64,000 bases of DNA from Nephromyces sp. MM_2019 (GCA_015657535.1 JADHZB010002150.1:80278-144277); one strand, 5' to 3'. Counted from the stretch's first letter, positions 20,113 to 30,299 are shown. Made by a program: numbers and translations. Notes: a model not told the origin generated them from the sequence alone.

Positions 20113-20156
20113 TACTACAAACGCTAAAAAGTGAATGTAAATCTTATACTACAAAC
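20113..20156 (+). repeat. Direct repeats TACTACAAAC, iteron- or operator-like
   Basis: TACTACAAAC occurs at 20113-20122 and again at 20147-20156, 34 bases apart (centre to centre), about 20-60 bases before the ATG at 20177. The second copy is preceded by AAATCTTA and the first by a related AGTTTTG. Such repeats before a replication or partition gene often bind its product; this is inference. Confidence 0.4.
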
Positions 20157-20176
20157 ATAAATAAGTTAACAAATTA

Positions 20177-20584
20177 ATGAAAAGAATCTCATGTTTTTTA
20201 TTCGAAGAGGAATTAAAAATGCTAGAATTAATAAAAAAGAAGGGTTTAAGTAAAAAAGTAATTACTAAACCTAGTTTTATAGTACGTACTGGACTTCAAA
20301 TAATGTCCAAATTAGATATAAGAGAGATTTATAAAAATGAAAATCACAGTAATATTTAAAATAACTATTATTTAAAAAGAATACCTAGTAAAACTTCCCA
20401 AGGAAAAATATTAACTTTTATATTAGATGAAAAAAGTAATAAATTTATGCACGAAATATTAAACCAAGCTATCTTAAATAAAACTGTATTAACTTTAAGT
20501 GAAATAATACGTAATAGTATAAGATATGTATCACAATTAAATGAATTAACCCTTCAGGAACATTTTCAAAATCTTAATAAGTAA
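20177..20584 (+). pseudogene. Tandem ribbon-helix-helix-like plasmid protein split by in-frame TAA
   Basis: The frame from the ATG at 20177 runs 60 codons to a TAA at 20357-20359, then continues open in the same frame to TAA at 20582-20584 without any new ATG near the start of the second part. The two halves look alike: RISCFLFEEELKMLELI…FIVRTGLQIMSKLDI and KILTFILDEKSNKFMHEIL…EIIRNSIRYVSQLNEL. Each has one short strand followed by two helices, the layout of ribbon-helix-helix DNA-binding domains (CopG/Arc/ParG type). So the ancestor was probably a double-domain repressor or partition protein of about 135 residues, interrupted by one stop. An alternative is two separate small genes, the second with a non-AUG start. 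Assignment to the fold is inference. Confidence 0.55.
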
Positions 20585-20601
20585 ATTAAGAAATAGCTTT
20601 C

Positions 20602-21201
20602 ATGATGTTATCTATCCCTAATAAGCATTTACAAGTGATGCTCAATTCCGAAAAATTGAGTTTTATAGAAAGGTTACTTTACGTAAATCTAGTGCTGCTA
20701 TCATTAGAAAATGATGTAATGAATAAAAATTATTTTTGTCAAATAGCAACAAGCGCTCTTAGTGAAATGCTCAACATTGCTCTTGATTCTGTTCTACAGA
20801 CCAAGAAAAAGTTAGTAAAAAAAGATCTATTAAAAATCAAGAAAAATTTTAGTGCCTTTAACACGCCCTCAGCAGATACTTTTTTTCCTCAAAGACCTAG
20901 TATTGAAGATTTAAAAAATACAAAAAATGTTTTAATAAAGATAAATAGTCAATCAATATTCAAATTATTTGCTACAAAAAAGCTAAAACCCCCTGACAAA
21001 ATTATCATGCTATTTTTGTTAGTAGAGTCTAAAAATTTTAAAATCTTTTCAAATAAAAAAGAACTACTTAAAAAATTTAAAATACACAGAGATACATTCA
21101 ACAACGCACTAAAGAAGCTTGAATTTCTAAAAATGTTAAAAGTAGTGCCTCAAGCAGGAAAAATATTTGAAATACAGATCAAAAATTTAGAAATTGACTG
21201 A
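20602..21201 (+). CDS. Winged-helix replication-like protein, 199 aa
   Basis: Begins 18 bases after the preceding frame (ATG at 20602, or the adjacent ATG at 20605) and ends in TGA. Two parts are visible. Residues about 1-75 hold SFIERLLYVNLVLLSLENDV and LSEMLNIALDSVLQTKKKLVKK; residues about 115-195 hold DKIIMLFLLVE…KKELLKKFKIHRDTFNNALK KLEFLKMLKVVP. Both resemble a helix-turn-helix followed by a wing, as in plasmid RepA/RepB-type initiators. No intron and no internal break. I do not recognise a named family; the neighbourhood (ribbon-helix-helix protein before, a similar protein after, iteron-like repeats upstream) suggests a replication initiator or its regulator. Confidence 0.6.
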   Translation: MMLSIPNKHLQVMLNSEKLSFIERLLYVNLVLLSLENDVMNKNYFCQIATSALSEMLNIALDSVLQTKKKLVKKDLLKIKKNFSAFNTPSADTFFPQRPSIEDLKNTKNVLIKINSQSIFKLFATKKLKPPDKIIMLFLLVESKNFKIFSNKKELLKKFKIHRDTFNNALKKLEFLKMLKVVPQAGKIFEIQIKNLEID

Positions 21202-21265
21202 AAGGAAAAAATACGCTAGATTGTTATAAAGTAAAAACATATCAAAACTAGCGATATTTTACAAA

Positions 21266-22062
21266 ATGTATAATAACACTGTATCACAAAAAATACAAGG
21301 ATCCCTTGATCCTAGAGATTGGGAACCTACTAAACAAGAGTCCAAAATCAAGATTTCCGGGGAATTTGGGGAAAAAATCCATAATTTGCCAAAACATATC
21401 ATGACACCGAAAGAGAAGGTTTTGTATATAAGGCTTTATCTTTTCGAAATCATGAATATTTTTCAGTACGGCAGATGTTATGCAGAGGTATCTTTATCTC
21501 ATCTATCAAATACGATTTGTTCTCATACAGAAACAATCACCGAATTATTGAAAAAATTACAAAACAAGGGTTTTCTTAAGAAGACCCTAGAAAAACGTGA
21601 TGACGGACAATTTGATAGAGCAAAGATTGAAGTTACAGCACCAAATTGGTTCTCGGATAACTTGAGTTGCTATAAGCACGCAGATAAAGAAAAAAATTTT
21701 TTTGATGCGTTCTATAAAGAGTTATTTATTTTTATTCCTAAAGAAAAAATAGATAACATTTTACAGTCTAAAATTACCTCTTCGGCTAAGTTATTATTTT
21801 TACATTGTTTCTGGAATCCTACAAAAACAAAATAAAAAATAAGAAGGAAAATTTACAGTGTTTCGTACAACATAAGGCTTTATCAAAAAAAATAGCTTTA
21901 AACAGAATAACAATTTCAGCTGCAATGAATTCTTTAAATGAGAAAAAATTCATCAAAGTAACTCAATTGTTGTTTCAATGGAAGGTAGAGATTCCTGCAA
22001 ATGTTATAGACATAAAATACTACTCTGCATTAGAGACAAGGGATTGTGAACTACCGTGTTAA
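21266..22062 (+). pseudogene. Second winged-helix replication-like protein, frameshifted
   Basis: The frame from the ATG at 21266 gives 189 residues ending at 21835. A +1 frame picks up from about 21805 and runs to 22062 (…QHKALSKKIALNRITISAAM NSLNEKKFIKV…), which is the expected second helix-turn-helix and wing. The switch lies in an A-rich run at about 21820-21845, so one indel has split a protein of about 260 residues. The first half contains KHIMTPKEKVLYIRLYLFEI and SLSHLSNTICSHTETITELL KKLQNKGFLKKT, a helix-turn-helix of the HTH_36 / MarR-like winged type. The layout repeats that of the gene at 20602, so the pair may be an old duplication. Family not firmly recognised. Confidence 0.55.
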
Positions 22063-22106
22063 AAAAAACTAACACCTAGTCATATACCGCTAACACATAA
22101 TATTAA

Positions 22107-22688
22107 AAGGAAAATAAAAAAAGATATCTGAAAGATTTTTTAAAAGATAAAAGGAAGAAGTCTCAAGAAATTTTAAAAATTTCAAAAAAAATCAAGGAGT
22201 CACAAAAAATTTCGGCAAAAGAAACTCTGTTTTTACAAAAAAATTCAGAAAGAGGTTTTTCTAAAGAAGAAATTGAGCAAATTTTAGAAAAAATTCAAAA
22301 AAAAGTGTTTTGGGAAAAATTGATTTTCAAAAACAGGCAAGCTTTTTTGTGTTATCTAGTAAAAATTTTAAAATTTGAAAAAAAAGAAGAAAAAAACATT
22401 TGGATAAAAAAACAAAAACAAGAAGAAAAGAGAGAAAGGAGGAGACAAGAGCAAATGTGCCACACAAATGGTATTTTTAGGCAAATCTTAGAAGGTTTGA
22501 ACGAAGAAGAATGGGAAAGGATACCAGAATACATGTTGGACAATTTTAAGGTGTTCCAAAAAGGAACTGATGTGAGTTTCTACTGCAGTATGAATTTTTA
22601 TGAAAAATATTTTCAAGAACACGGAATTTTTTCTATGTTTGAACGAAAGCTAATAAGTATGGGCTACAAAATGAGAAATCCTAGCTAA
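22107..22688 (+). CDS. Unknown basic, Lys/Glu-rich protein, start unclear
   Basis: Open frame of about 193 codons from the stop at 22104 to TAA at 22686-22688. No ATG occurs early; a GTG at 22305 would give 127 residues. The first two thirds are extremely Lys/Glu-rich and should be coiled coil (DKRKKSQEILKISKKIKESQ and KKQKQEEKRERRRQEQ). The C-terminal 70 residues look globular (ILEGLNEEEWERIPEYMLDN, SFYCSMNFYEKYFQEHGIFS). An AAAAGGA sequence at 22104-22110 may be a ribosome-binding site for a start lost by mutation. I do not recognise the protein. It ends just before the RuvC-like fragment. Confidence 0.45.
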   Translation, partial: KENKKRYLKDFLKDKRKKSQEILKISKKIKESQKISAKETLFLQKNSERGFSKEEIEQILEKIQKKVFWEKLIFKNRQAFLCYLVKILKFEKKEEKNIWIKKQKQEEKRERRRQEQMCHTNGIFRQILEGLNEEEWERIPEYMLDNFKVFQKGTDVSFYCSMNFYEKYFQEHGIFSMFERKLISMGYKMRNPS

Positions 22689-23023
22689 GTCAGGCGTGGC
22701 TAGAGAACATGTTTGCCAATAACAATGTTTCTACAGTCTTTTTCAAGGACGTGCGTGCACATAAAGGCACTGCAGAAGCACACATGTACGGGGGGTTTGT
22801 GGCAATACTATTAACCACCTGCGAGAAAGAAGGTGTGGAGTTTGAGTCTGTGCCTGTTGGGACAATAAAGAAGCATATTTGGTCTTCTACGGGGATAAAA
22901 TGGCTGTATTTTGGCACAAAGGTTCGTGACTCAACAAAGAAAGGGTTGGAGAAAAAAATAGAGGTGCAGAAAACTCATGAACTTAAATGTACTATTTCCA
23001 CGACGGCAATTTACAACTTTTAG
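22685..23023 (+). pseudogene. RuvC-like nuclease, C-terminal part only
   Basis: The frame opens after TAG at 22682 and has its first ATG at 22709. It reads AWLENMFANNNVSTVFFKDV then RAHKGTAEAHMYGGFVAIL and EFESVPVGTIKKHIWSSTG, the middle and C-terminal pattern of phage- and plasmid-type RuvC-like (RNase H fold) Holliday-junction nucleases. The usual N-terminal DLGTxTGWA strand with the first catalytic Asp is missing, since the frame is closed just upstream. The fragment is about 105-112 residues against about 150-170 for the family. It is therefore probably inactive. Similar nucleases are common next to relaxase genes on alphaproteobacterial plasmids. Confidence 0.65.
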
Positions 23024-23110
23024 TAGATGAAACCCCGTAGCCAGCCAGGCCTGTTTTCTACTATTGTCCTTAATAGAAAATTATGCTAATGTTTGTTTAT
23101 AAATTTTGTT

Positions 23111-23152
23111 TTTTTATACGCAATACGCAAACTATGTTTGCGCGTATAAAAA
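23111..23152. terminator. Long bulged hairpin upstream of traA (terminator or oriT-like)
   Basis: Arms TTTTTATACG (23111-23120) plus CGCAAAC (23126-23132), a TAT loop, then GTTTGCG (23136-23142) and CGTATAAAAA (23143-23152). The result is a 17-bp stem with a five-base bulge (CAATA) on the left arm. Flanking T and A runs would make it a bidirectional terminator. It sits 75 bases before the relaxase gene, the usual place of an oriT, so a transfer-origin role is an alternative. Confidence 0.55.
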
Positions 23153-23227
23153 GCTGATAAAAGGGAAAAATTTTTCAAAAATTTCCCAACAACTCAAAAG
23201 AGAAAAAAGATATTTGTTTGTAAAAGG

Positions 23228-25644
23228 ATGGCGATACAATTTGCAAGGATAGAATTTGTAAATAGAGCAAAAGGAGGAAGAGCTTGTATAAAAGGAGCGT
23301 ATAATTCAAGAGACAAAATACAGGAATTGTGCAGTGGGAGAATTTTTCATTTTAAAGATAGATCTAAAAATTTGTATCATAAAGTATTTTTACCTGAGCA
23401 TGTTGATAGGAAATTTTTGGATGTTTCAGAATTGATGAATGAAGTGGAGAGATGTGAAAAGAAAAAAAACAGTAAGTTGTTGAAAGAAGTAGTGATTGCG
23501 TTACCGAAAGAGGAAGAGGTTGGAGATAGAGGAAGGGAGAAGATATTAGAAGACTTCATAAATAAAATGGAATGGGTCAAGGAAGGGCTTGGAGTGCAGG
23601 CAGATATACACCCTCCTCACGGAGAGAGGGAGGTGAATTATCATGCACATATTTTGATCACAACCAGAAGATTTAGGAGTGATGGTTTAGGTTTAGGAGC
23701 AAAGGCTCGAGATTTAGAACCTAAATTTAGAAATGGAGGAGGACAAAATTTCATAGTGAAAGAGGATAAGATGATTTCTGAGAAATTTAGAGAAGTGCAG
23801 GAAGAGTATTTTCGTCAAGAAGGGCTAGATTTGAAAGTGGACGCTATCTCTAGATATCCTGAAATAAGAATTGGACCTAAAAGATTTAGGTCTGAGAATG
23901 CGGCAAAATTGGTTAAGATAAATGAGGAGAGAAAGCTTCGCAATGTGCGCGAGATGATGAAGGATCCAAGTTTGGTTTCGGAGAAGATCAGCGAGAGACA
24001 ATTGTTTTTTACAAAAAGTGATGTGCGTAGGTTTTTGTCTCGATATGAGATAGAGTCTGAGGGATTAGTAGAGAAAGTGGTTGGTTCGTCTAAAGTGACT
24101 GAGTTAATACATGTAAACGAGTATGGGAATGATGAAAAATTTTTAGGGCAATATGTGAGAAAAGATTCTTGGAACCAAGTAGAGAGGATTCTAAGAAATG
24201 CTGAGAAAATATCTCGTGAGTGTAAAAATGTAGAGCTTAGCAACTCCCTTACAAGGAGTTACATAGGGGAGAGAGTAAGGGCGATTGCTGGACATAGAAA
24301 ATATGATGAAGAGTCTAAAGTTGCTTTATATAAACTTGCTATTACAAATAGTGGAGTCAAGGTTTTACGTGGGGCCGCTGGTACAGGTAAGAGTAGAGTT
24401 TTAGTAGATCTTGCGGATTATGTATATTGTGATTATAAAGTAATTTGCATAGCACCTACGAACAAGGCGGTAAATGAGCTTCGCGAAAAGGGACTTTCAA
24501 ATGTTGAGACAGTATCTAGATTTTATGGAAATTGGAGAATGGTAAGAGCTCGGTTGGGAAAGGTAGTATAGTTATAGTGGATGAAGCTGGCATGGTTGGT
24601 AATGGGAGTTATGATCGTCTGCTTAGTCTTGCTGTTAAGAACAAATTATCCTTAATTTTGAGTGGAGATGAGAGGCAGTTATCGTCTATAGAGAGGGGAG
24701 GAATATTCGATAGAATCTATCAAGAATATAATGTAAGCGAAATAACTAGAATCAAGAGACAAAAGGGCGATCAGAATATAAAAGTAGCTAAATTGCTTGC
24801 CGATGGAGATATATTCGGAGCTCTTCAGTCCATGAATACAAATCAACAGATATATCAAAGAAGGGATCATGAGCATTCTATAGATCTGCTTTTGCATAAT
24901 TGGACAAATAGTAAATTTGACGTAAAGGATAGGTTGGTTTTAGCAGTAAGCAACCAGGAAGTAGATTTGTTAAATTCGAAGTTAAGATTTCAAGCATTTG
25001 GAGATCGTGGAGAGGTATTTTTAAAGAAAGAAGCTGAAGGGCGATCTGTTATGGGGGAATGTATTAAGACTAAGATTTGGGGCGAGCATTACACAAGGGG
25101 AGAGAGGATAGTATTTACAGGCAATAGTAAGGAGCTAGGTATATACAATGGAGATTTTGCTACAGTTGTGAGCATTAGAAAGAGCGATGTGAAGTTTGTA
25201 GTAAAATTAGATCGAAATGGAGCTTTAAGAGAGTTTAACCCGAAAAAATTTGGAAAATTTGAATACGATTATGCCTCTACAGTATATAAGGCTCAAGGGG
25301 CTACAATAAAGGATGTGTATGTATTGCACAGAGGTTATGGAGATAAGAAAAATAGTTATGTAGCCGGGACACGACATTCTCATCAAATGTCTCTTTATGT
25401 AAATAAGATAAGTACTCCAGATTTGTACACATTGTCCTTGCAACTCGGAAGTGACAGGGAAGTGATGATTAGCAGGAATTACAAAGCGATAAATAATTAT
25501 GAAGGTATAAGACTATCTATTCTCTGCCCGATAAAGTCACTGCGGTGGCTTTATTCATCAAGCAACAGGATGTATAAAAACAAAACAGCGGGTTTAATGT
25601 TTTTATTTGCTTCATTGCTTAGTTCCGTTATTGTTAATATATAA
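23228..25644 (+). pseudogene. traA: TraA relaxase-helicase (Ti type), one frameshift
   Basis: Conjugative relaxase that nicks oriT and unwinds the transferred strand. The frame from the ATG at 23228 gives 447 codons; a second frame (from about 24532) gives 370 more to TAA at 25642-25644. N-terminus: MobA/MobL HUH domain with IKGAYNSRDKIQELCSGRIF, HPPHGEREVNYHAHILITTR (metal-binding HAH at about residues 138-140). Helicase: Walker A GAAGTGKSR (about 384-392), then, in the second frame, Walker B VIVDEAGMVG, SGDERQLSSIERGG, and the late motif DYASTVYKAQGATIKDVYVL. The break is at about 24528-24532: one missing A in GGAAATTGG would join RFYG to KLENGKSSVGKGS. The split falls between Walker A and B, so neither half is a working helicase. 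Closest in style to TraA of Rickettsia and relatives. Confidence 0.88.
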
Positions 25645-26319
25645 ATGCTATGTCACCTAGATATAAGTAACCGTTATTTGTTTTTAATGTATTAATGTAT
25701 TCACACTTGTAAGGCTTATAGAAACAGCATAAGCATGTTTCCTTTTAATGAAAGAATTACAATTCTTTCTAAAACTATTGGTTTTAGCTTCACTCTACAT
25801 AAATAAATCGGTATTTACTTTAAACTTGTAAAGATTTATATATGCTGCACATAACTTGATTTATAGGAAATGGGACTAAAAACTTGATCTCGGATCAATT
25901 TTTAATGATCCAGAACATGTTCTATCATGTATCAGGATATTCTTAAAGCATAAGCTTGTACTATTGAAAATCTAGACTTACTTTAAAAATATTAAAGTGT
26001 TGTAGCAGTATATATATACTAAATGTATCTAAATGTGTAAACACTATAACACACAAAAAAAAAAAGCAATTTGGATTTTAAAAGTAAAAGAGCTCAAAAC
26101 ACCGAACAAAGCTTTATGTAAGTACTTATTTAATATTTAACAAAAACATCTTTCGTAGTTATTACCTTACTTTGCTACCTTTAGAAGTGGGATACAATCT
26201 AATACATACACAAAGCTAATATTTAACAACACCCTTTTAACATTATTATTAATAAACATATTTGGAGCTTATGAATCATAAATTATATTAATTTTTAATG
26301 CGATTCGCACACACGCAAT
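25645..26319. other. Right border zone of the bacterial-type block
   Basis: From the traA stop to the aminotransferase start. It must contain the right junction and the aminotransferase promoter. A 12-base poly-A run lies near 26056. No repeat matching the left border was recognised by eye. Confidence 0.45.
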
Positions 26320-29300
26320 ATGTCAACAACACAAATTGAACCTTCCAAATCTTTACAGGTTAGCAACACAATTAAATGCTAAAGAAAATGGAAATAATAT
26401 CTATTAAATTTATATTAAGTAGATATAGTTAAAAACACTTGAAGATTAACAATTCATCTATTTTATGTACACAAATTAATCACTCATTTTTAGGGTGGTT
26501 AGCTCACATCCTATATATACATACATATATATATACATATGTATTTTAGGCCTACATATTACATACTCATCTAATGTGTATTTTTACATCTCGTATTACA
26601 TCTTGTGTATTAGATAAGCCTATATAACATCTATAGATGCATATTGGTATATATTTTGCTTACAACATATATATATATAATCTATCTATAGGAGGTATTT
26701 GCACCTGAATCGGCATCTGTACCACCCAATCCAGAATTGAATTTGTAAGCTACATTGTTTCCTCCGCACATAATTTACTACCACTACTTTTTACACACTT
26801 AGTATCCCACTATCAATTGGAGACCCTTCCTATGGAGGAATACTAAACCCACCAGACTTTATTGAAGATGTTATAACAAAAAGCATCAAATCTGGAATGG
26901 TAAAATCATACTTCAAGTTTCAAATTCAAATAAAAACTTAACAATATTGATTCATTCACAGTTTAATGGCTATGAAAAGACCCGAACTGGATTTACAGCT
27001 TCAAGAGAATCCATTGCAAAGAGGGTATAATTATGTCTCATAACGTATATATGCAATTAGCTTATAACTTGAAAATAGTGTAAATATCACATAAATATAT
27101 ACTTTCTAATATTCATCACATCTTAGATTTATACACTCGTATCACAAACATTATAACACTTCTTTCTTAAACTTTACATATACCAGTACAAATTTTACTC
27201 TTAAACATACATACACACAGATACACATTCTCTATCAAACAAACACACTTACACATTCACATTCCACTTTCAAAATACATACATACAAGCATATACTCCC
27301 CTATAAAACACATATATACACACATACAACACACTCATAAACACTATTAGGCAAATGATATTGGATCACCTGTCACACCAAATGATATTATTATCACATG
27401 TGGATGTAGCCAGGCCTTAGATATGGTTTTCAATTCTATGGTGTCAGCCAATAATCAAGATGAGTATGTTTTCCTACCCAAGCCATGTAACAATTTTTAA
27501 GGAGATGTAATCTAGTCACTCACACACCTTTTCCTCCCTTAGCCTTTTTCCTCTACAGAATGATCTGTGACACACATTACCTAAATTACATGTACTACAA
27601 TCTAAACCCCAAAGATGAATGGAATATTGATTTGGATGATCTCGAGGCGAAATTACAAAAATATAAGTGCAAATTATTAGTAATTTGCAATCCTATGAAC
27701 CCGACAGGTAACATACCCGATATATATTTCTTATTATCCCTCAATTTCTGATCATGAATCAAATGAAATCAAGTTTTCCTGTGTGTACCCATATATTGTT
27801 TTGTACACACACATGATTTTCATATTTTTAATTTCAGGATCTGTCTTCTCCCTGGAACATTTACAAACATTCTTAAGCCTTGCAGAAAAATTTAACTTGA
27901 CAGTCTTAACAGATGAAGTGTACAATAATTTAACCTGGGGGGGTAAGAAATATATACCCTTAGCCTCCTTGAAGTCCAGCGTACCCATTATTGAAGTAAA
28001 TAGTTTATCAAAACAATTTATGTATCCTGGGCTAAGGACTGGCTGGGCTGTTTTTCATAGTAAGTGTGAAGACAAATTTAGTGAGGTATGGAACAATATA
28101 CACTTATTTATGGTGTGTATTTTGTACGCACACCTTACAAAATAATTGTTATACACTTTTATACTTCAATCACTTTAAACACACATATATTTAGTTGCAT
28201 TCCCCAAACTCGTTATTTAAGGGATGAACCCATTAGCTTAGTTATACATCCTCTTACTTATTTTACTTACAAAAATATATTTAAATGAGCCAATTATTTA
28301 CTTAGTTAATGCACACCTGGGTGGGATTTTTATACATAATACACAATTAGGTCCCTTATAAGATCCTAAACATGAATTCATAAAAGATATTTATACACAT
28401 ACAAATTTGAGAGTCAATATTTACAAATTACATAACTCATCCGAAGTATTAAGATATCCTTAAAGCATTGTTAAATATAACCACACACAAACTCTTAACG
28501 CACAGCAGACAATATATTCTCCCAAACATTCTTAGGTTAAGAGGGTACTGAAATCAATAAACGTGACTGAGGGACCCCCAGTAATTTTTCAGTCACTCAT
28601 TCCGCACTTATTAGAAGATACTCCCAGTTCATACTTTGAAATGAATTGTGTAAGTTATTTTTGCACATTTCCCACTCTTTTACATATTTTACAAATACGC
28701 TTTTCGCACTTCTTTACTCAAGGATATCTTGGCAAAAAATGAGAAAATTGCACAATCTGAATTTAGAGGTTAATTTCTTTTATGTTTATATATATTTTTT
28801 ACTCATTATACACTATATATATAATTTGTATACAAGCTAACAACATATACTATAACCTCCTTGATTACACACGAAACCCTACATAATTTACACACTTAGT
28901 CCACACACCGTTCACATTCAACTCCACCCACATTTAATTGCAAACACGTTTAACTCCTCACGCCCCACATACTCAACTCAATATCCTCCTATTAACTAAT
29001 AGTCCATATTAAACATTACACATCCCTACACATTCAAATTATATGCTCAGCCCCACACATGCATACACAAACTCATTTCAAAAATTTTCAAGAGATACAC
29101 ATTATTGAATACAAATATGCTATGTGTGCATTATTAGACGTCATCTAATTATTTAGAATTAAAAATAACAGCATATCCAACATTACTGTGTTTATAGAAT
29201 GCCCTGCTTTGACATATATCCCCTCATATGGTGCTATGTACTGTATGCCAAAAGTCAATCTTGAAAAATTGGATATAAACACAACCATCGAATTTGCACG

Positions 29301-29821
29301 AAAATTAATGCAAGAACAATCTGTGGGCGTTTTCCCAGGAGAGGTAGCCTTTTTTATTTATGTCTTTTATATTATGTGTTTATATGTGTAGCAACTCGAA
29401 TTTCACTGACCATACCTTATTTAAAAGACTCCTATTCAATTTTCTTTTCTACTTTAAATTATTAAGCTATCTTATTATTTATACTATGAATAACAAACAG
29501 CACACGTATGCTTAATTACATTAAGCACACAGATAAATCACACTTTATATTCAGAAACAAGCATCTAATAAAGATCTTACAAGCATTTTTTATCACACAT
29601 TCACAAAGTTCATTACCCACATCTACTTATTACACAAATACAAACAAAAAGTATTATAACCAACATCACAGCCATTACATATACATCACTTATAAACACT
29701 ATATTTTATACAGGCTTTTGAAGCGAGTGGCTACTTAAGAATTGTTTTAGTACAATCTGAGGAAAATTTCAAGGAGGCCTGTTTAAGGATAAAACAATTT
29801 TGCCTTGACCACACAATATGA
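26320..29821 (+). CDS. Tyrosine-aminotransferase-like class I PLP enzyme, 11 exons
   Basis: PLP-dependent transaminase, probably of aromatic amino acids. Exons: 26320-26358, 26692-26744, 26803-26899, 26962-27024, 27351-27463, 27559-27707, 27838-28085, 28536-28649, 28723-28768, 29198-29343, 29714-29821. Sum 1,176 bases (391 residues, stop TGA). Motifs: LSIGDPSYGG, NPMNPTG, TDEVYNNL (PLP Asp about 197, Tyr about 200), SLSKQFMYPGLRTGW (Schiff-base Lys about 230, Arg about 238), terminal substrate-binding region VGVFPGE. No targeting signal at the N-terminus (MSTTQIEPSKSLQ). Problem: exon 5, if ended at 27463, skips sequence encoding YVFLPKP and, one base out of register, HVTIFKEM (to 27506), which matches the conserved VPRPGFPLYQ segment of the family. 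So the gene may carry a one-base frameshift at about 27475-27490, or truly splice past it. Confidence 0.85.
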
Positions 29822-30299
29822 TTATTTTTCTTTTTAAATTTTTAGTATAAATGTTTGTATATGTATATAACTATGAATAATTTCTGATTATCCTAATCAT
29901 ATATTTGACCATCCGTTTTAAATCAATAAATATAAAAAAGGTCTATAAATTGATTATTTAATAATAACAGTATGTGATTATGATTTTAAAACATATTTTT
30001 TTAAATCCAAGTTTAATGCAGTGTATGAAACTCAAACTTGAATCAAGAGATATTTACACACTAATATTCATAATATAAAATATTTATTAGTAAAAATAGG
30101 ACAAGTTCGAAATATTATACTATACATACAAGCTCCCCAAGTTAGGAATAGCACATATGTATACAAACTCAGAATTTCTCAAAACAATTAAATAAGTTTA
30201 TAACAAGTTTTTTCTTCTTGTTTGTGTGTAAAAGAAGAGAAAAATTCAAGTCATATATATATCTCTATACACACAGTCCTATACATTTAAAATTCGTAT
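29822..30299. other. Convergent 3' spacer, aminotransferase / RPL7
   Basis: About 480 AT-rich bases between two stop codons; polyadenylation regions of both genes. No other feature seen. Confidence 0.5.

Larger units (their letters stand above)
19034..25644. mobile_element. Degenerate Rickettsiales-type plasmid / conjugative element fragment
   Basis: An intronless, closely packed block of bacterial-type genes between two intron-rich nuclear genes. Content: ankyrin protein and a small overlapping ORF on the minus strand; on the plus strand a tandem ribbon-helix-helix-like protein, two winged-helix replication-like proteins, an unknown basic protein, a RuvC-like fragment and a TraA relaxase-helicase. 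Ankyrin genes plus TraA of the Ti type are typical of Rickettsia, Megaira and Midichloria plasmids and of the Rickettsiales amplified genetic element. Several genes are frame-broken. No transposase, integrase or T4SS structural genes are present, so it is incomplete. Either a nuclear integration of endosymbiont DNA or an assembly chimera; read coverage across both borders would decide. Confidence 0.75.

Noticed and set aside
21805..22062. Separate 85-residue gene starting at TTG 21805
   Set aside because: Its sequence continues the winged-helix protein ending at 21835; one indel explains the split better than an overlapping gene.
23815..24243. 142-residue minus-strand frame inside traA
   Set aside because: Antisense shadow of the relaxase with no family resemblance.
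19034..25644. Mitochondrial or plastid insertion as the source of the block
   Set aside because: No organelle genes; TraA, ankyrin and RuvC-like genes point to a bacterial plasmid or integrated element.
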